Part shown: positions 29,163 through 37,806 of the stretch, piece after piece
How positions within the stretch are numbered: position 1 is the stretch's first letter
Layout: the number at the start of each line of letters is the position of its first letter
The notes under the pieces: model-generated
Told to the model about the DNA's origin: nothing
Database searches by the model: none
What the model saw: the letters and a program-made list of their open reading frames with translations, nothing else
DNA from: a virus
Direction: 5' to 3' (one strand)
Virus record (IMG/VR): IMGVR_UViG_3300034101_003424
Location: 28,767 to 92,766 of that record
Length of the DNA: 64,000 bases
Program-made: the position numbers and the translations under genes

Positions 29163-29730
29163 ATTAAATATAGAAATTGTTGACATTGATGATATAAAAG
29201 AATCTAATTATAACTCGAGAATACATAGCGAAGCTCAAGTAGAGAAGATTGCGAGTAGCATAGCAGAATTTGGCTTTGTTAACCCCATTATAATAGACGA
29301 CGAAAATGAGATTATAGCAGGCCATGGTAGATTTATGGCGGCCAAGCATTTAAATCTTAATGAGGTACCTACTATAAAACTTACCCACCTTACAGACGAT
29401 AAAAAGAGAGCATTCATCATAGCAGACAATAAGATAGCTCTTTCCGGAGAATGGGATTACGACATGCTGAAAGAAGAGTTCGATATTATACTAAAGAGCG
29501 AAATGGATATTGACTTACTAGGTTTTAACAGAAAGTTTATAGATTCCATGTTTAAAGAGAAAGATGCTGACGTTAAGGTCGTACATAAATTAAAGACGCT
29601 AAAAATAAACTTTGACGCAGATGATTATGACACTACGCTAGATTCAATGAGAGATATTATGGATAAAGAAGGATGCGTAGACCATGAAGAAGTACTGGTT
29701 AGGTTATTAGATTTTTACCTAAGAAGTTAA
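29155..29730 (+). CDS. ParB-like nuclease domain protein 2, 191 aa
   Basis: A tandem paralogue: DIKESNYNSRIHSEAQVEKI, IIAGHGRFMAAKHL and KKRAFIIADNKIALSGEWDYD. Starts are possible at 29131, 29152 and 29155; the last gives an 8-base overlap and places the domain start as in copy 1. The C-terminal parts of the two copies are also similar, so the whole gene was duplicated. Confidence 0.83.
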   Translation: MGKLNIEIVDIDDIKESNYNSRIHSEAQVEKIASSIAEFGFVNPIIIDDENEIIAGHGRFMAAKHLNLNEVPTIKLTHLTDDKKRAFIIADNKIALSGEWDYDMLKEEFDIILKSEMDIDLLGFNRKFIDSMFKEKDADVKVVHKLKTLKINFDADDYDTTLDSMRDIMDKEGCVDHEEVLVRLLDFYLRS

Positions 29731-29749
29731 TTTTTACAACAAAGTACAA

Positions 29750-29757
29750 TATTTATA
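29750..29757 (+). promoter_or_regulatory. TATTTATA box (candidate late promoter)
   Basis: 9 bases before the ATG at 29767. Confidence 0.5.
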
Positions 29758-29766
29758 TAAAAAGCT

Positions 29767-30132
29767 ATGATAAACGAATATATTGGATTTTTACTGCACT
29801 CAAGCACTCAAACAAGAGTATATCATTTACAAACTTCTTCTTACGCCAAACATAAAGCACTCAATAAGTACTACGACAAAATATTAGATTTAGTAGATAC
29901 ATTAGCAGAAGCTTATCAAGGTAAATATGGTATAATCAAAGATATTAAAGTACCTGGAAGTGTTGATAATATAAAAACAGATGAGGACATTGTAAAATAC
30001 TTCGGCACTTTATCCAACTACGTAGATAACAAAGTAAAAGATTTACCTGAGGATACATATCTTAGAAACATTTGCGACGAAATTGCTACTCTAATATATC
30101 AAACGACTTACTTACTTAAGAATCTTGATTAA
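29767..30132 (+). CDS. DUF5856-like protein, 121 aa
   Basis: FLLHSSTQTRVYHLQTSSYAKHKALNKYYD and the following YQGKYGII match, from memory, the DUF5856 phage family, a helical ferritin-like small protein of unknown function. Last plus-strand gene before the minus-strand region; its end overlaps a convergent gene by 17 bases. Confidence 0.78.
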   Translation: MINEYIGFLLHSSTQTRVYHLQTSSYAKHKALNKYYDKILDLVDTLAEAYQGKYGIIKDIKVPGSVDNIKTDEDIVKYFGTLSNYVDNKVKDLPEDTYLRNICDEIATLIYQTTYLLKNLD

Positions 30133-30367
30133 ACAGGGATAGATAGTAGTGGCTTCCATTACCCTCACCTGTTTTACCATTTTCGTAAGCATTTTCAATC
30201 ATTTCCTTTTCTTCTGGGAGTTGTTTGTATATAATAGATACTAATTCTAACATTACATCTAATCTACCTAAATGGAAAGAAGGATCATTCGAGACCTCTG
30301 ACAAAGCACTGTACTGATTTTTCTTTGTTTCTGCCCAATATAAAATATTCTCTAAAGGTGTTTTCAT
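30116..30367 (-). CDS. Small conserved phage protein, 83 aa
   Basis: A helical acidic protein (LELVSIIYKQLPEEKEMIENAYENGK). The LPEEK...AYENGK phrase recurs in small proteins of Bacteroidota phages as I recall. Function unknown. Confidence 0.72.
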   Translation of the reverse strand: MKTPLENILYWAETKKNQYSALSEVSNDPSFHLGRLDVMLELVSIIYKQLPEEKEMIENAYENGKTGEGNGSHYYLSLFNQDS

Positions 30368-30382
30368 AAAGATTAAATTGAA

Positions 30383-30405
30383 AAGGCCCGCTAAAAGCAG
30401 GCCTT
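30383..30405 (-). terminator. Rho-independent terminator
   Basis: On the minus strand AAGGCCTGC-TTTTA-GCGGGCCTT is followed by TTC, just after the stop at 30410. One arm position is a G-U wobble. Confidence 0.75.
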
Positions 30406-30409
30406 AGTG

Positions 30410-30853
30410 TTATTTAAAAATATTGTTATTTGGGTCATTTATTCTTTCCGGGAAAAAAGAAAATCCACTCATATCAAAAGGAGCTGCTGTAATAAAGGCA
30501 TCACAAAAACCTGCTTTTTTTAGTTTATCTAAATCTATGGCAGCTTTATTGTAAGAGTTATACATACGAGCATAATAGTAATAGTTCTGAATCCCTAACT
30601 TTATTTTAATTATTTCGGGACCCGATTTTACAGACCTATCGTATAATCCTACTCTAATCATATAAATAGGAACTTCATAAGTATCCATTTCTATACTACA
30701 AGGAGCAGGAGCTCTTTTTTTGTACTCGATGGTCACACATACAATACTGTCGATTGATTTTCTAACAGGATTATTAAAACTGAAATACTGAGAAAAACCT
30801 TTTACAGTAGAAAACAATAACATAAAAACAAATAATCTCTTCATTTTAATCAT
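30410..30853 (-). CDS. Secreted hypothetical protein, 147 aa
   Basis: MKRLFVFMLLFSTVKGFSQ is a Sec signal peptide of the Bacteroidota kind, with cleavage after the FS-Q region. The mature part is a beta-rich globular domain. ATGs at 30853 and 30844 are both possible. A phage-coded exported protein may alter the host envelope or block superinfection; that is inference. Confidence 0.75.
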   Translation of the reverse strand: MIKMKRLFVFMLLFSTVKGFSQYFSFNNPVRKSIDSIVCVTIEYKKRAPAPCSIEMDTYEVPIYMIRVGLYDRSVKSGPEIIKIKLGIQNYYYYARMYNSYNKAAIDLDKLKKAGFCDAFITAAPFDMSGFSFFPERINDPNNNIFK

Positions 30854-31139
30854 TTTTTAACATATACAAATAAGCATTATCAAAATAAGGAACCTCCTTT
30901 TTTATACACACATAGGAACCAGAGGCATATAAATTGACTACATCTTCTTTTGATTCCCAATTCTCATGCCCCCACCTTTTTGCCAATCCGGTTAATTCTT
31001 CAAGACCTCCCCATTTAACTGTTTTAGGATAACCTTTCACGTCCTCTGCTTCAAATATAAACGTTTCTTCCGCCAAGTAAGAAGTAGAAGCAATAATAAA
31101 TTTAGGTAAATCCCTTTTTAAATCTGGTGATTGTAACAT
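30846..31139 (-). CDS. Hypothetical protein, 97 aa
   Basis: Not recognised. A small soluble protein overlapping both neighbours by 8 to 22 bases in a minus-strand operon from ThyX downwards. Confidence 0.7.
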   Translation of the reverse strand: MLQSPDLKRDLPKFIIASTSYLAEETFIFEAEDVKGYPKTVKWGGLEELTGLAKRWGHENWESKEDVVNLYASGSYVCIKKEVPYFDNAYLYMLKND

Positions 31140-31621
31140 AATAAATTTAAGTTTGTGAATTTATAACATTCTTTTACTTTTAGAGAAGTATCCATAAATA
31201 GACGAAGGTACTTTGAATCAAAAAATAACAAATCATCTACATCATCCGGATCCTCCGAATCTAAATACTTAAAATCAAAAATAACTTGTTCCATTTCTCC
31301 TTGTTCATCCAAATGTACTTCACTGTCATACCAACCCGTAGGAGGATATAAAAAATATACATTTTCTATTTTATCTGAAACAAGTCCAATTTTTGAAATT
31401 CCTTTGTTGTCAAATTCATTTTCCTGAATTATCTTAGCATCTTTTCCTGGATATACTAAAGATTCTATTCTTAGCTCTCCATTTATTTTATGCATGATTT
31501 CATCAAAAATTATGGTCTTGTCATAATTCTCTTTTCCGTACAAATTTTTTCTGAAAATAGAAGCATACTCTTCACTTCCAATAACTCCCTCAATATAAAA
31601 AACACCTTTAGATCTCTTCAT
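31118..31621 (-). CDS. Hypothetical protein, 167 aa
   Basis: Not recognised. Acidic alpha-beta protein with a DSEDPDDVDDLLFFDS stretch in the C-terminal third. It overlaps the end of thyX by 14 bases. Confidence 0.72.
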   Translation of the reverse strand: MKRSKGVFYIEGVIGSEEYASIFRKNLYGKENYDKTIIFDEIMHKINGELRIESLVYPGKDAKIIQENEFDNKGISKIGLVSDKIENVYFLYPPTGWYDSEVHLDEQGEMEQVIFDFKYLDSEDPDDVDDLLFFDSKYLRLFMDTSLKVKECYKFTNLNLLCYNHQI

Positions 31622-32471
31622 AACTTTCGTCTAATTCCATTTTAGTAATAAATAATGTTTTCAAATTCTTCTGCAAAGATAAGGAGTTTTTATCATAAAT
31701 CCAACCTTTAGGAGAGAAATCTTTTTTTAATTTGCGTAAACTAGTGAATGAAGCTAAAATATCTCCTTTAATGTCTGTTACGATAAACACTTGTTCCTTT
31801 CTTTCTAGTAGCTCTAAAGATTTCTTAAAAGGATTACCCGGCATGTTTTTTACTTGCTCTAACATATCTGCAACTAAGTCTCTAGTTTCTTTCTGTACAT
31901 CATTTTTGATTCTTAATTTAACTAAGTGCATGAAAGCTAAAAAACTCATAGTCCAAATAAAAGTTGTTTCTAAGGATAATGGAAGTACTGATCTAGCCTG
32001 TTCTTTACTTGTTCCTAATTCAAGTAACTTTTGATAAGCTGTTTTAGCATTCTCTATTATTTCATCTTGAGTAATATTTGCTATTACATTATATAATTTA
32101 CTTAAATCTTCGCCACTACCTTGTTTTGAATCTTTTGACTGAGACCTAAATGTTTGAATAGCATAGTAAGAATCCGAGAAATCTACATACCTTCCGGATA
32201 TTGAATTTACAGACATATTCTCCATGGGTAAATTCACCTCAACGCCAATTTCGTGCTTTCTAAGCTGCCTTTCTACATATATTGGGCATGACAACCTAAA
32301 TTGTAATTGCGCATGTCTGAAGGGAGATACGTGCCCTTCTTCCCATAAGAATTCTAATAGATTTTCATTTTGACTATCCGGATAATTTGATGCCTCTTTG
32401 TCATAAGAAACTCTAGCGACATTTGCAATTTTAATATCGCTTCCCATAAAATCAATTAACTCTGCTTTCAT
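31608..32471 (-). CDS. thyX: FAD-dependent thymidylate synthase ThyX
   Basis: ThyX makes dTMP from dUMP using methylene-THF and FADH2. ARVSYDKEA near the start, SPFRHAQLQFRLSCPIYVERQLRKH and VNSISGRY form the family core; the last is the S-x-N-x-x-S-G-R-Y signature in modified form. Start at the ATG at 32471. After residue 225 there is an extra tail of about 60 residues (VFIVTDIKGDILASF onward) that ThyX does not normally have. Confidence 0.9.
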   Translation of the reverse strand: MKAELIDFMGSDIKIANVARVSYDKEASNYPDSQNENLLEFLWEEGHVSPFRHAQLQFRLSCPIYVERQLRKHEIGVEVNLPMENMSVNSISGRYVDFSDSYYAIQTFRSQSKDSKQGSGEDLSKLYNVIANITQDEIIENAKTAYQKLLELGTSKEQARSVLPLSLETTFIWTMSFLAFMHLVKLRIKNDVQKETRDLVADMLEQVKNMPGNPFKKSLELLERKEQVFIVTDIKGDILASFTSLRKLKKDFSPKGWIYDKNSLSLQKNLKTLFITKMELDESYEEI

Positions 32472-32538
32472 TGTTTGAAACTTTTTAGTAAACTTAATTT
32501 TGAACAATAAACCAGTCAAGTTTATTGTGCAAATATAA

Positions 32539-33192
32539 CTATATTATTTTATATTTTAGCATTAATTTAAATAATTCTTCACTTCCATCTCCATCCGAAG
32601 GATAATGAACTCCGGACAATTCTCTGACATCTTTTATCTTCTTATATAAATCTAAAAAATAATCTTTTGAAGATGGTTTTAGTTTCATTAATTGATAAAT
32701 CATTACTAGGAAATCCATAGTGTGTCCCGAAGGATAGGCAGCCGAATTTGCGTCCGTTCTAGTTACAGGATGTAATTTAGTTCTATATTCTCCAGCTAAT
32801 TCATTAGGTCTTGGTCTGTTAAAATAATCTTTAAGATAATATACTATTGGATAAGCCTCATCAGACCAGGAATTAACTCTTTTTCTATCCACACCTTTAA
32901 TCCCTAATTTTTCCGCTGTTTTAACAAAGAAATCTAAATGATGATGTTCCATATAAAAGCACATACTTTTTTCTTTGTCCGTAATATTATCCGAAATTTT
33001 TTTAAGATGCTCAAGTTCTTTTTTCGTAGTATCTGAAGAATTTTTTGGAGGAGGGAACTTTTTTATAAATTCATCTATCATACCTGAATCTTTTGCTTTT
33101 TCAAGAGTTCCGTATTTATCTTTTTCAATTTTTCTTACATACTCTTCTGGTTGATTTCCAAATTTAACAGAGTCTAACTTTTTATAATCCAT
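32539..33192 (-). CDS. PAP2-superfamily phosphatase, 217 aa
   Basis: The three phosphatase motifs are present: KDYFNRPRP, YPSGHTMDF and RELSGVHYPSDGD, with the catalytic His pair. Members hydrolyse lipid phosphates or act as acid phosphatases. There is no clear membrane segment or signal peptide, so it is probably soluble. Start at the ATG at 33192, downstream of the terminator hairpin. Confidence 0.85.
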   Translation of the reverse strand: MDYKKLDSVKFGNQPEEYVRKIEKDKYGTLEKAKDSGMIDEFIKKFPPPKNSSDTTKKELEHLKKISDNITDKEKSMCFYMEHHHLDFFVKTAEKLGIKGVDRKRVNSWSDEAYPIVYYLKDYFNRPRPNELAGEYRTKLHPVTRTDANSAAYPSGHTMDFLVMIYQLMKLKPSSKDYFLDLYKKIKDVRELSGVHYPSDGDGSEELFKLMLKYKII

Positions 33193-33212
33193 AATATCTT
33201 TTAAATAAATAT

Positions 33213-33234
33213 GAGACCTTTGCAAAAAGGCCTC
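33213..33234 (-). terminator. Rho-independent terminator
   Basis: GAGGCCTTT-TTGC-AAAGGTCTC on the minus strand followed by an AT-rich run, 14 bases after the stop at 33248; one wobble pair in the stem. Confidence 0.7.
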
Positions 33235-33247
33235 ATACTTGTTTATT

Positions 33248-33484
33248 TTATTCTTCTTTATCAGAATGCTCGGAGCTCTCTATTCTTATAGGATTATCTA
33301 AGATAATTCTTAACATGACATAGAATCCAAAAGATTGAAGAAAGGTTATATCTTTCAATTCAAAATATTCTGCAATTGAAAAATTCCAACATACCATAAC
33401 CATAAAAGATCCAATAGAAGTTGTTAATAAGAAAAAAAACAAAACCAATAAATTTACAAAAACTTTTTTCATACTTTGTGACAT
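33248..33484 (-). CDS. Small membrane protein, 78 aa
   Basis: One N-terminal hydrophobic segment (VFVNLLVLFFFLLTTSIGSF) and possibly a second, then an acidic tail (ESSEHSDKEE). Starts at 33484 or 33472 are equally possible. Function unknown. Confidence 0.7.
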   Translation of the reverse strand: MSQSMKKVFVNLLVLFFFLLTTSIGSFMVMVCWNFSIAEYFELKDITFLQSFGFYVMLRIILDNPIRIESSEHSDKEE

Positions 33485-33496
33485 AATTGTGATTGA

Positions 33497-34636
33497 TTAA
33501 TGTGAATCCCCGACATTATTTTTTTCGCTGTATATTAAGTAATCTGGGTTTATTACTTTAGCTACTTTTGATCTATTTCCATCGACAGCTTTTATAACAA
33601 TACCTTCGTGAGGAACTTTAGTGTTGTTTATAAAATTATTGAATACAAATTTATTTTTTACCTCTTCTGAATAAAGTCCTTTGTACAACACTTCAACGTA
33701 TGGCAATTTTAAATAATCATTAACTACAAATTCAGCTGAGGTTAAATTAAAATACTTTTTGTTTAATTCAACATCAAAAATACAAAGCTGTATATCATCT
33801 AATCCGTACTCATAATTTTTTTGAATACCTTTACCGTATATTTCTCCATAGATTATGAATCCACTACCTATAGAAGTATCGTTACCTTTAATACTTATGT
33901 TCTTTTTAACAAGATTCCAAAGCTTGTTTTTAATGTCATATTTTTTTTCAATATCATACCAAACATTAGTATCATAAAAACCCTGAGTGTCTGATCCTTT
34001 TTCTACGTTATGAGAACCTACTACAAATTCATACTCGCCCCAACCTAAATTAAAACCAAAGAACTTTTTAATTTTATCCCATAGAGATAATTTAGTTTTC
34101 TTAACAATTCCATACCTTGCATTTGTTCCATGTATTTTCCTTGTTATTTCTACGTAATCATATTCATCAAAAATATTAGGAACATTTTTAAAATTAGGAA
34201 ATTTGTAGTAAATATAAAAATTGGGATTTTCATGGTACCTTCTTTTTTTTCCACTAGCCAGGGTAATAAGTCTAGCTGGGGGTTCATACTTATATATTTT
34301 AAGTACGTCCATTAAATCCTCCCCATATTCCCTTTTATTCTTAGGAATTAAATCAATTGGCATTAATAGGCATTCGCTATAAACGCCTCTTAATTTAATT
34401 GTCCTAACTCTTTCTTTACTCCGGAGATAATTCGTTACCCCTAATTTTTCTGAAATTTCTAAAGGTATTACAGCATCTGTTGTAGCACAGACAACTAAAT
34501 CTCCAATTGAGTGAGAACCTTTCTTTACAATACAAAACCATCCATTTACAACAGCTAGTTCTATATTATCAGCATCCGGAATATCTAGAATATTATTTAT
34601 TGCGGACACAAAACAAACACTATTTTCATTTTTCAT
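33497..34636 (-). CDS. RNA ligase, DRB0094/Rnl5-like, 379 aa
   Basis: An N-terminal OB-like domain (DADNIELAVVNGWFCIV, about 1-110) is followed by a nucleotidyltransferase domain. Motif I is K167 in KIHGTN, motif III IIYGEIYG, motif IV HEGIVIK and motif V K-V-INPDYL. The enzyme should adenylate itself and seal RNA 5'-phosphate to 3'-OH ends. A kinase and a phosphoesterase gene and the tRNA-like RNAs lie within 6 kb on the same strand, pointing to an RNA repair or processing set. Confidence 0.87.
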   Translation of the reverse strand: MKNENSVCFVSAINNILDIPDADNIELAVVNGWFCIVKKGSHSIGDLVVCATTDAVIPLEISEKLGVTNYLRSKERVRTIKLRGVYSECLLMPIDLIPKNKREYGEDLMDVLKIYKYEPPARLITLASGKKRRYHENPNFYIYYKFPNFKNVPNIFDEYDYVEITRKIHGTNARYGIVKKTKLSLWDKIKKFFGFNLGWGEYEFVVGSHNVEKGSDTQGFYDTNVWYDIEKKYDIKNKLWNLVKKNISIKGNDTSIGSGFIIYGEIYGKGIQKNYEYGLDDIQLCIFDVELNKKYFNLTSAEFVVNDYLKLPYVEVLYKGLYSEEVKNKFVFNNFINNTKVPHEGIVIKAVDGNRSKVAKVINPDYLIYSEKNNVGDSH

Positions 34637-34665
34637 AAACTATTATTTAATGACACAAAGATAAC

Positions 34666-34968
34666 TTAATTTTTTGTAATTTCCAAATTAATTAGAGATT
34701 TTTTTAATTCTCTTTCTTTTTTTCTCTTGTTCCTAGCGTACTCTACATATATTTCTCTTTTTTCCGCATAGTATTCTTTTTGCTTCTCAATTAGTTTTTC
34801 TTTATTTTCTATATAATACAACTGCCTTCTTTTTTTCTCTCTTTGTCTAGCGTATTCGGACATAGAATGGTAATCGGCTAACCTTTTTTTTCTATGTTCC
34901 TCCTTCTTTTCTTCCGATAAGTTAGCAAATCTATTTTTAAGATATTCTTTTTTGTCTTTTGTAACCAT
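34666..34968 (-). CDS. Basic coiled-coil protein, 100 aa
   Basis: Nearly half Lys, Arg and Glu, with KEYYAEKREIYVEYARNKRKK-type repeats of a kind often seen next to HNH or zinc-ribbon endonucleases. No nuclease motif is present here. It may bind nucleic acid. Confidence 0.7.
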   Translation of the reverse strand: MVTKDKKEYLKNRFANLSEEKKEEHRKKRLADYHSMSEYARQREKKRRQLYYIENKEKLIEKQKEYYAEKREIYVEYARNKRKKERELKKSLINLEITKN

Positions 34969-34969
34969 A

Positions 34970-35527
34970 TTAATAAGCCTCTAAGTGAGGATCAATTAAG
35001 TTTTCTAATTTTGTTAATTCGTCAGCAACTTCTTTATTAAAGGAGCCATAAACTCTTATTGTACCGTATTTTACTTTTATGTCTCTTATAAACAATCCAC
35101 CTGTGATATGCGTAAAAGCAGATGCTAAGTGTAAATCTCTACATCTAACTATTGAGTTATCGTTAGCAAATAAATGTAGAAGATTCAGTACAAATGTAGG
35201 GCACCACCAAGGTTTAGCTTTCTTCGCAACAAATACAATAAAATCTTCTAGGTAATCATATAAATCAGTATCCTCATTAAAGATATTCCAGGAAATACCG
35301 AGGTAGTGATATTTATCTTCTCGCTTATTTGAAAAACATCTTAGAACATCTTTGAAAGAGACGGGAGGAAATTTATACCGTTGGCCCTTGCTTGACATTG
35401 GACCATACTTCTTTTCTAAACTGTACAATCCTATTCTATAAGATATGTATGATTTGATATAGTAATACAGTATTATCGCGGGGATATAACCAATTACAAC
35501 AATGAATAAAATAATTAAAATGTACAT
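34970..35527 (-). CDS. Membrane-anchored hypothetical protein, 185 aa
   Basis: One N-terminal membrane segment (ILIILFIVVIGYIPAIILYYY) followed by a cytoplasmic domain with KPWWCPTFVLNLLHL. Not recognised. Confidence 0.72.
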   Translation of the reverse strand: MYILIILFIVVIGYIPAIILYYYIKSYISYRIGLYSLEKKYGPMSSKGQRYKFPPVSFKDVLRCFSNKREDKYHYLGISWNIFNEDTDLYDYLEDFIVFVAKKAKPWWCPTFVLNLLHLFANDNSIVRCRDLHLASAFTHITGGLFIRDIKVKYGTIRVYGSFNKEVADELTKLENLIDPHLEAY

Positions 35528-35542
35528 AATAATAAATTTAAG

Positions 35543-35785
35543 TTAATCAAGATCATTGCACCAGATAGGAGTCTGTTCTCCTACATAAGCACCACTAACA
35601 TTATAATAAAAATGTTCTAAAGCATCTTCATCTGACATGTCTTCCATGAGAATATCAAGACACTTAGACATGGAATAGATGAGTCTCAAAGAATTTTCAT
35701 CAAATCCAATTATAGCATCATCAAATCCATCAGCTTTCAAAAATGTCTCATCCGGGTAATTTTCTAATATAGATTCTAATTTCAT
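35543..35785 (-). CDS. Acidic hypothetical protein, 80 aa
   Basis: Not recognised. Rich in Asp and Glu; probably a small soluble binding protein. Its leader holds a GCGGGG hexamer at 35797. Confidence 0.68.
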   Translation of the reverse strand: MKLESILENYPDETFLKADGFDDAIIGFDENSLRLIYSMSKCLDILMEDMSDEDALEHFYYNVSGAYVGEQTPIWCNDLD

Positions 35786-35786
35786 G

Positions 35787-36104
35787 TTATTTATTTTGCG
35801 GGGTTAATTTATCTAACAATTCTAATAAAACATCTCCATGACATGCCTGTGGCTTACACCAACATCCTAAAATCTTACCACCTTTTAATTCATGTAAATC
35901 ATTCAGTAAATGTTTTCCATCTCCATTTGTAATCCATTCTCTGTAAGCATTAACAGCAGCTTCTCTATCTTCCACTACGTGTTTAGCAAGTGTTGTACCA
36001 TCTGGCCAATGAGTAAAAGGATTTCCCCATTTACTAGGCCTTCCAATATATACATTATACTTCTCCTTCTTACAATGGACTACTCTTGATTTCACTATCA
36101 TCAT
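35787..36104 (-). CDS. DUF4326-like protein, 105 aa
   Basis: NVYIGRPSKWGNPF and ILGCWCKPQACHGDVL are the two DUF4326 signatures, including Cys and His residues that could bind a metal. Function unknown. An ATG at 36104 or 36101 is preferred over an upstream start deep inside the neighbour. Confidence 0.83.
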   Translation of the reverse strand: MMIVKSRVVHCKKEKYNVYIGRPSKWGNPFTHWPDGTTLAKHVVEDREAAVNAYREWITNGDGKHLLNDLHELKGGKILGCWCKPQACHGDVLLELLDKLTPQNK

Positions 36105-36459
36105 TATTATTTTCAAGTCTACAATGCTCATTTACATAATCGTACAATGTATCAATATTAAAACATATAGGAGCCTTGTCAGAATCCCATGCAGCAGGTT
36201 CTCTATCCGGATACATGAAATCTCCATCTTCCTTAGCATCATAGGTTCTAACAAATTCAAAAAGATACCATGTTATCCAATCTAATCCTTCATCTTTATA
36301 ATGGGACAGTATGCTTTGACTGAATATTGAATTAATCAAATCATCTAAAGGAAAACGCTTGTTCTCCAAAAAATTAAATCCAATATCATGTAAATTGTAC
36401 ATGTGAGTACAAACATCATAATAAGACTTCAAGAGCATTTTAAAACTTTCTTTTTTCAT
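36070..36459 (-). CDS. Hypothetical protein, 129 aa
   Basis: Not recognised. A helical acidic protein with DEGLDWITWYLFEFV and PDREPAAWD. It overlaps the DUF4326 gene by about 35 bases. Confidence 0.7.
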   Translation of the reverse strand: MKKESFKMLLKSYYDVCTHMYNLHDIGFNFLENKRFPLDDLINSIFSQSILSHYKDEGLDWITWYLFEFVRTYDAKEDGDFMYPDREPAAWDSDKAPICFNIDTLYDYVNEHCRLENNNDDSEIKSSPL

Positions 36460-36517
36460 ATTTCATTTTTATAACCTAAAGATAAGACAATTTTAGGAAG
36501 CAACTAGATTTTATTTG

Positions 36518-37249
36518 TTAATCATCTGTTAATTGTCCTACGCTGACTTCACCATCTTCAATAATTAGATATTCCCGGCTCATTCCTAGGGTATCAATAT
36601 AGTAGTACCGGCCTCCTGTAGTTTGTCCCTTAATATCAATTTTCTTTTGCTGCGTGTGTCCTACAACCTGGATGTACTCTTTCCGAAAGGTATCATAGTT
36701 GGATTCCTGCAATGACTTAGGCCGGATCCATATAGGGGAGGATTCAACGCTATCTCCATAAGGATCCCACCCGGCAAATTTAAAAGCGCGGGGAGAACCA
36801 ATAAATAAATCATTAACAATAACATCAATATCATCCTTCATATTTACCTTCATCTTATTACCCCAGTACTCTAACCATTTAGAACTAACTCCCGCATGAC
36901 TAAATAAATAATTATCCATCTTATAACACATAGATAACTCATTTATATGTTCCATCAATAACGACTGAATAGTATGATGATGTCCTCTCTGATGTCCTGA
37001 ATACGTCTCATTAGCAAAAGGCATGTAATGAAAGTCATGATTACCAATTAACATAATAACATCTGCTTTTGAATTGTTCTTAAAATCAATCAAACGTTTA
37101 AAATTATGTAATTGAACTATAATTCTTATACTTTCATGTGTATCAAAGTAATCTCCTACAAATATGAATCTATCTGCATCATTTTCTTTTTCAACAATTT
37201 GTTCCCATGATATCCTACCATGAATGTCTCCAATAATTACACTTTTCAT
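36518..37249 (-). CDS. Calcineurin-like metallophosphoesterase, 243 aa
   Basis: Metal-binding motifs GDIHGR (7-12), GDYFD (32-36), GNHDFHY (about 67) and later His motifs (FSHAGVS and VGHTQ) are complete. Enzymes of this family remove phosphates from proteins, nucleotides or RNA ends, including 2',3'-cyclic phosphates. Its place between the RNA ligase and the P-loop kinase makes RNA end healing attractive, but the substrate is not shown by sequence. Confidence 0.88.
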   Translation of the reverse strand: MKSVIIGDIHGRISWEQIVEKENDADRFIFVGDYFDTHESIRIIVQLHNFKRLIDFKNNSKADVIMLIGNHDFHYMPFANETYSGHQRGHHHTIQSLLMEHINELSMCYKMDNYLFSHAGVSSKWLEYWGNKMKVNMKDDIDVIVNDLFIGSPRAFKFAGWDPYGDSVESSPIWIRPKSLQESNYDTFRKEYIQVVGHTQQKKIDIKGQTTGGRYYYIDTLGMSREYLIIEDGEVSVGQLTDD

Positions 37250-37250
37250 A

Positions 37251-37424
37251 TTATCTTTTTAAAACAAACCAATCATCGGTAAAAAATTTAACGATAGGCT
37301 TTGCTAGGTTACTAAAACATTTTTCATACATTTCATGTCTTGATTGCTTGATATCCATTTTAATCTCATACAATCTACTAGGATCCTCTACATCTTTAAA
37401 AGAACCTCTCATCTTTTCAAACAT
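37251..37424 (-). CDS. Small hypothetical protein, 57 aa
   Basis: Begins MFEKMRGSFKDVEDPSRLYE and ends one base before the phosphoesterase ATG. Coding use and spacing look real, and it is probably cotranscribed with that enzyme. Confidence 0.65.
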   Translation of the reverse strand: MFEKMRGSFKDVEDPSRLYEIKMDIKQSRHEMYEKCFSNLAKPIVKFFTDDWFVLKR

Positions 37425-37580
37425 TTTTTACATTTATAAGTTAAAATTTGCTCTTTATTCTCCTACCCCTTTATATCAGAGCATGCCTGCTTATCTTACC
37501 TTCGACATACATACGATTAGGCTAATACGAGTTTCTCAAGGGTACAGGCTATCGAAAATATATATCCACTTTTTATTTTT
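37425..37580. other. Short intergenic region with palindrome
   Basis: No gene seen. Contains a palindrome-like CGATTAGGCTAATACG near 37512 and a GCATGC near 37483; could be an operator or a small structured RNA. Confidence 0.3.
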
Positions 37581-37796
37581 TTAGTATATCTTCTTTCCAC
37601 ATACTAAAGGAGTACCATCTGAGTTTAGAATCGGGATTGTACCATGTCTCATTTGCTTATAGATAAAACCATTTTCGCAAATTATACTGTAGTCCCAATG
37701 CATGCCAACATCATAAGGTTCTTTCTGGGATTCGCAATACATCCCTAAGAACATGAGTCCAAATATCAATAGTACAAAAAATAATAGGCTCTTCAT
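37581..37796 (-). CDS. Small exported or membrane-anchored protein, 71 aa
   Basis: MKSLLFFVLLIFGLMFLGMYCESQ is a signal sequence with a Cys near its end, compatible with a lipoprotein but without a standard lipobox. The remaining part is polar with two Cys. Confidence 0.68.
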   Translation of the reverse strand: MKSLLFFVLLIFGLMFLGMYCESQKEPYDVGMHWDYSIICENGFIYKQMRHGTIPILNSDGTPLVCGKKIY

Positions 37797-37806
37797 AATT
37801 TTGTTT

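Noticed and set aside
37348-37584. 78-codon plus frame
   Set aside because: Overlaps the small minus-strand gene 37251-37424 and the intergenic region; no promoter or start context.
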